Shown: positions 6,064-7,411 of the stretch, one piece after another
Layout: every line of letters begins with the position of its first letter
Numbering within the stretch: position 1 is the stretch's first letter
Source of the DNA: Acinetobacter sp. UBA6641
Lineage (GTDB): Bacteria; Pseudomonadota; Gammaproteobacteria; Pseudomonadales; Moraxellaceae
Length of the DNA: 7,411 nt
Reading direction: 5' to 3'
NCBI GenBank assembly: GCA_002455755.1
Contig: DKLL01000163.1
Location: forward strand, 54,341 to 61,751
The notes under the pieces: generated by a model
Told to the model about the DNA's origin: nothing
The model's database searches: none
What the model saw: only the letters and a program-made list of their open reading frames with translations
Position numbers and translations under genes: made by a program

Positions 6064-6086
6064 AAGGTCATCCAATCGATGACCTT
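6064..6086. promoter_or_regulatory. Perfect 9-bp-arm inverted repeat ahead of the replication genes
   Basis: AAGGTCATC (6064-6072) and GATGACCTT (6078-6086) are perfect complements around a five-base spacer. The repeat lies in the 72-base gap between the 82-residue protein and the DUF1376-type gene, 31 bases before that start codon. No T-run follows on the plus strand, so it is a poor full terminator. An operator, an attenuating hairpin or a processing site that separates the integration genes from the replication genes would fit. Confidence 0.45.
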
Positions 6087-6117
6087 AGCCCCTCTATACC
6101 TATAAAAAGGTGAACAC

Positions 6118-6654
6118 ATGCATAAAGATATTTCAATTTGGATGCCACTCTATATTGGCGACCTACAGGCAAAATTTGCACGAATGACGGCAGAACAAAT
6201 TGGTGCGGCACTGCTGTTAATGATGGATTTCTGGAAAAATGGTGCCATTCCTCATGACCTAGCTACTGTATGTAGCATCACGAAATTACCTCAGCACACC
6301 AAGGCTAAAACTTTGTTGAATACGCTGATGGCTCTGGAATTGTTTGAAGTCGAGTCTGAGCAGATTCATTCAAGTTTTTTAACCAGTTTAAAAAGCCAGG
6401 CATTGCAAAATCAGCAAATGAAATCTGATAAAGCTAAAAATGCAGCTCAAGCACGCTGGAATAAATCCGCAAGTAATGCTCAAGCATCAACTAAGCAACG
6501 AAAAGTAAATGCTCAAGCAGCTCCTGAGAAGAGCCCGAGTATTACTCAAGTCATGCTTGAACCATGCCCTTCATCTTCATCTTCATCTTCATCTTCATCT
6601 TCAAATTTTGAAGAAAAAAATGAGAATTTTTTAGAAAATTCAAAATGGATTTAG
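6118..6654 (+). CDS. YdaU/DUF1376-type phage replication protein
   Basis: The N-terminal half (about 1-110) starts KDISIWMPLYIGDLQAKFARM, followed by TAEQIGAALLLMMDFWKNGAIPHD, the recognisable DUF1376 pattern of a winged-helix-like domain found in phage replication operons before helicase loaders. Such proteins are thought to bind origin DNA, in the manner of lambda O. Residues 104-116 (DKAKNAAQARWNK) are a second familiar piece. The C-terminal part is low-complexity: a basic, Gln/Ala-rich linker, eleven consecutive serines (152-162) and an acidic tail rich in Glu and Asn that may be the contact point for the loader. AAGG lies seven bases before the ATG. Its stop codon overlaps the ribosome site of the next gene. 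The role is inferred from family and neighbour; an origin inside this gene is possible but not shown. Confidence 0.75.
   Translation: MHKDISIWMPLYIGDLQAKFARMTAEQIGAALLLMMDFWKNGAIPHDLATVCSITKLPQHTKAKTLLNTLMALELFEVESEQIHSSFLTSLKSQALQNQQMKSDKAKNAAQARWNKSASNAQASTKQRKVNAQAAPEKSPSITQVMLEPCPSSSSSSSSSSSNFEEKNENFLENSKWI
6571..6603 (+). repeat. Hexanucleotide microsatellite (TCATCT)5 TCA encoding Ser11
   Basis: Five tandem TCATCT units and a final TCA encode eleven serines inside the DUF1376-type gene. Because the unit is six bases, slippage would add or remove two serines without shifting frame, so the linker length, not expression, could vary. Polyserine runs are common at this point of such proteins. 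Confidence 0.9.
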
Positions 6655-6664
6655 GAGATTAGCC

Positions 6665-7411
6665 ATGAATACCATGCTTAAAATGCTCCAGTTTCGCGCA
6701 GAAACAACGGAAACACTTTGCCCTACCCATCATATACCCCTGATGGAAATTGCAGGTCACAGGCTCTGTAAATTGTGTGCTAAAGAAACCATCCATCACT
6801 CACATGCAACCTATGAGAATGAACTGCAACAGCGATTGCTACAACAGAAAATTAAAAATTCAGGGCTCAATAAACGTTACCTGGATCGTGGCTTCAAGAA
6901 TTATGTAGTTGCATGCCCTGCACAAGACAATGCCATCAAACTATGTCAGGCTTTTGCACAGCAGATTATTTCTGACCATTATCCAAACCTGCTGCTCATT
7001 GGTACACCGGGTACAGGAAAGACTCATCTGAGTGCGTCAATCATTCGCAACATTCTGCATAACAGCACAAAATCTGCACGCTACTATACCAGTGCAGAAA
7101 TTGCTCAAAAAATGATGGACACCTGGTCAGATGCTTCACGCTCTGAAAAGGAAGTTATCAAACATTTCTCCAGTTTTGATTTATTGGTGATTGATGAATA
7201 TGGCTTACATGACCGACATGAGAAACGTCTGGAGATGGTACATAAAGTTCTGTATAGCCGTTATGACAATATGAAGTCCACACTGCTAATTTCCAATTTC
7301 ACACTTCAAAATATACAGCGGGATTTAGGTGTCCGATTATGGTCGCGGTTGCATGAAAACAATTTAATTGTAGTGCCATGTTATTGGGAGGATAATCGGA
7401 TAATCGGATAA
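6665..7411 (+). CDS. DnaC-like helicase loader / AAA+ ATPase
   Basis: This complete 248-residue protein (stop 7409-7411) is about the length of E. coli DnaC and belongs to the DnaC/IstB-type AAA+ group, which deliver the DnaB replicative helicase to an origin. The N-terminus has a possible zinc site, C19, H22/H23, C35 and C38. A charged helix follows (about 50-66), then the ATPase core: Walker A GTPGTGKT (113-120), Walker B LLVIDE (173-178), sensor I asparagine in TLLISN (N211), and arginines in NIQRDLGVRLWSRLHE (216-231) that include the likely arginine finger. AGGAG stands seven bases before the ATG and overlaps the previous stop codon. The DUF1376-plus-loader pair is a standard phage replication module. 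An IstB role is unlikely because no IS21-type transposase is adjacent. Confidence 0.9.
   Translation: MNTMLKMLQFRAETTETLCPTHHIPLMEIAGHRLCKLCAKETIHHSHATYENELQQRLLQQKIKNSGLNKRYLDRGFKNYVVACPAQDNAIKLCQAFAQQIISDHYPNLLLIGTPGTGKTHLSASIIRNILHNSTKSARYYTSAEIAQKMMDTWSDASRSEKEVIKHFSSFDLLVIDEYGLHDRHEKRLEMVHKVLYSRYDNMKSTLLISNFTLQNIQRDLGVRLWSRLHENNLIVVPCYWEDNRIIG

Overview
The window looks like the chromosome of a low-GC gammaproteobacterium, most likely Acinetobacter or a close relative in the Moraxellaceae. This is inferred from the AT-rich codon use, the FadL-type porin and the style of the phage genes. No species marker is present.

Layout. Positions 1-1012 hold the N-terminal part of a biotin-dependent carboxylase, best matched to pyruvate carboxylase, on the minus strand and cut by the window edge. 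An AT-rich gap follows, with a 14-bp-arm hairpin and a 47-codon fragment that looks like the end of a lost gene. Positions 1410-2792 (minus) encode a FadL/OMPP1-type outer-membrane transporter. Positions 2793-3682 contain no gene I can defend, only small open frames and several inverted repeats.

At 3683-3728 lies the exact 3' part of a tRNA-Gly(GCC), from the anticodon loop to CCA, with no tRNA 5' half beside it and a strong terminator just after it. I read this as the attachment site of an integrated element that runs rightward to the end of the window and beyond. The element starts with a leader carrying five same-strand TGTGACCA repeats at near-helical spacing. Next comes a divergent regulatory pair: an XRE/Cro-like repressor on the minus strand and a small excisionase-like DNA-binding protein on the plus strand. 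A tyrosine integrase, an unknown 82-residue protein overlapping the integrase end, a YdaU/DUF1376-type replication protein and a DnaC-like helicase loader follow, all on the plus strand.

How the genes work together (inference). The integrase and excisionase-like protein would move the element at the tRNA-Gly site. The XRE protein would control the divergent promoters. The DUF1376 and DnaC-like proteins would recruit the host replicative helicase after excision. No structural, packaging or lysis genes are visible, so a full prophage, a defective prophage, a satellite and an integrative plasmid-like island all remain possible. The least explained points are the missing 5' half of the tRNA, the TGTGACCA array, and an integrase transcribed away from the attachment site as part of the early operon.
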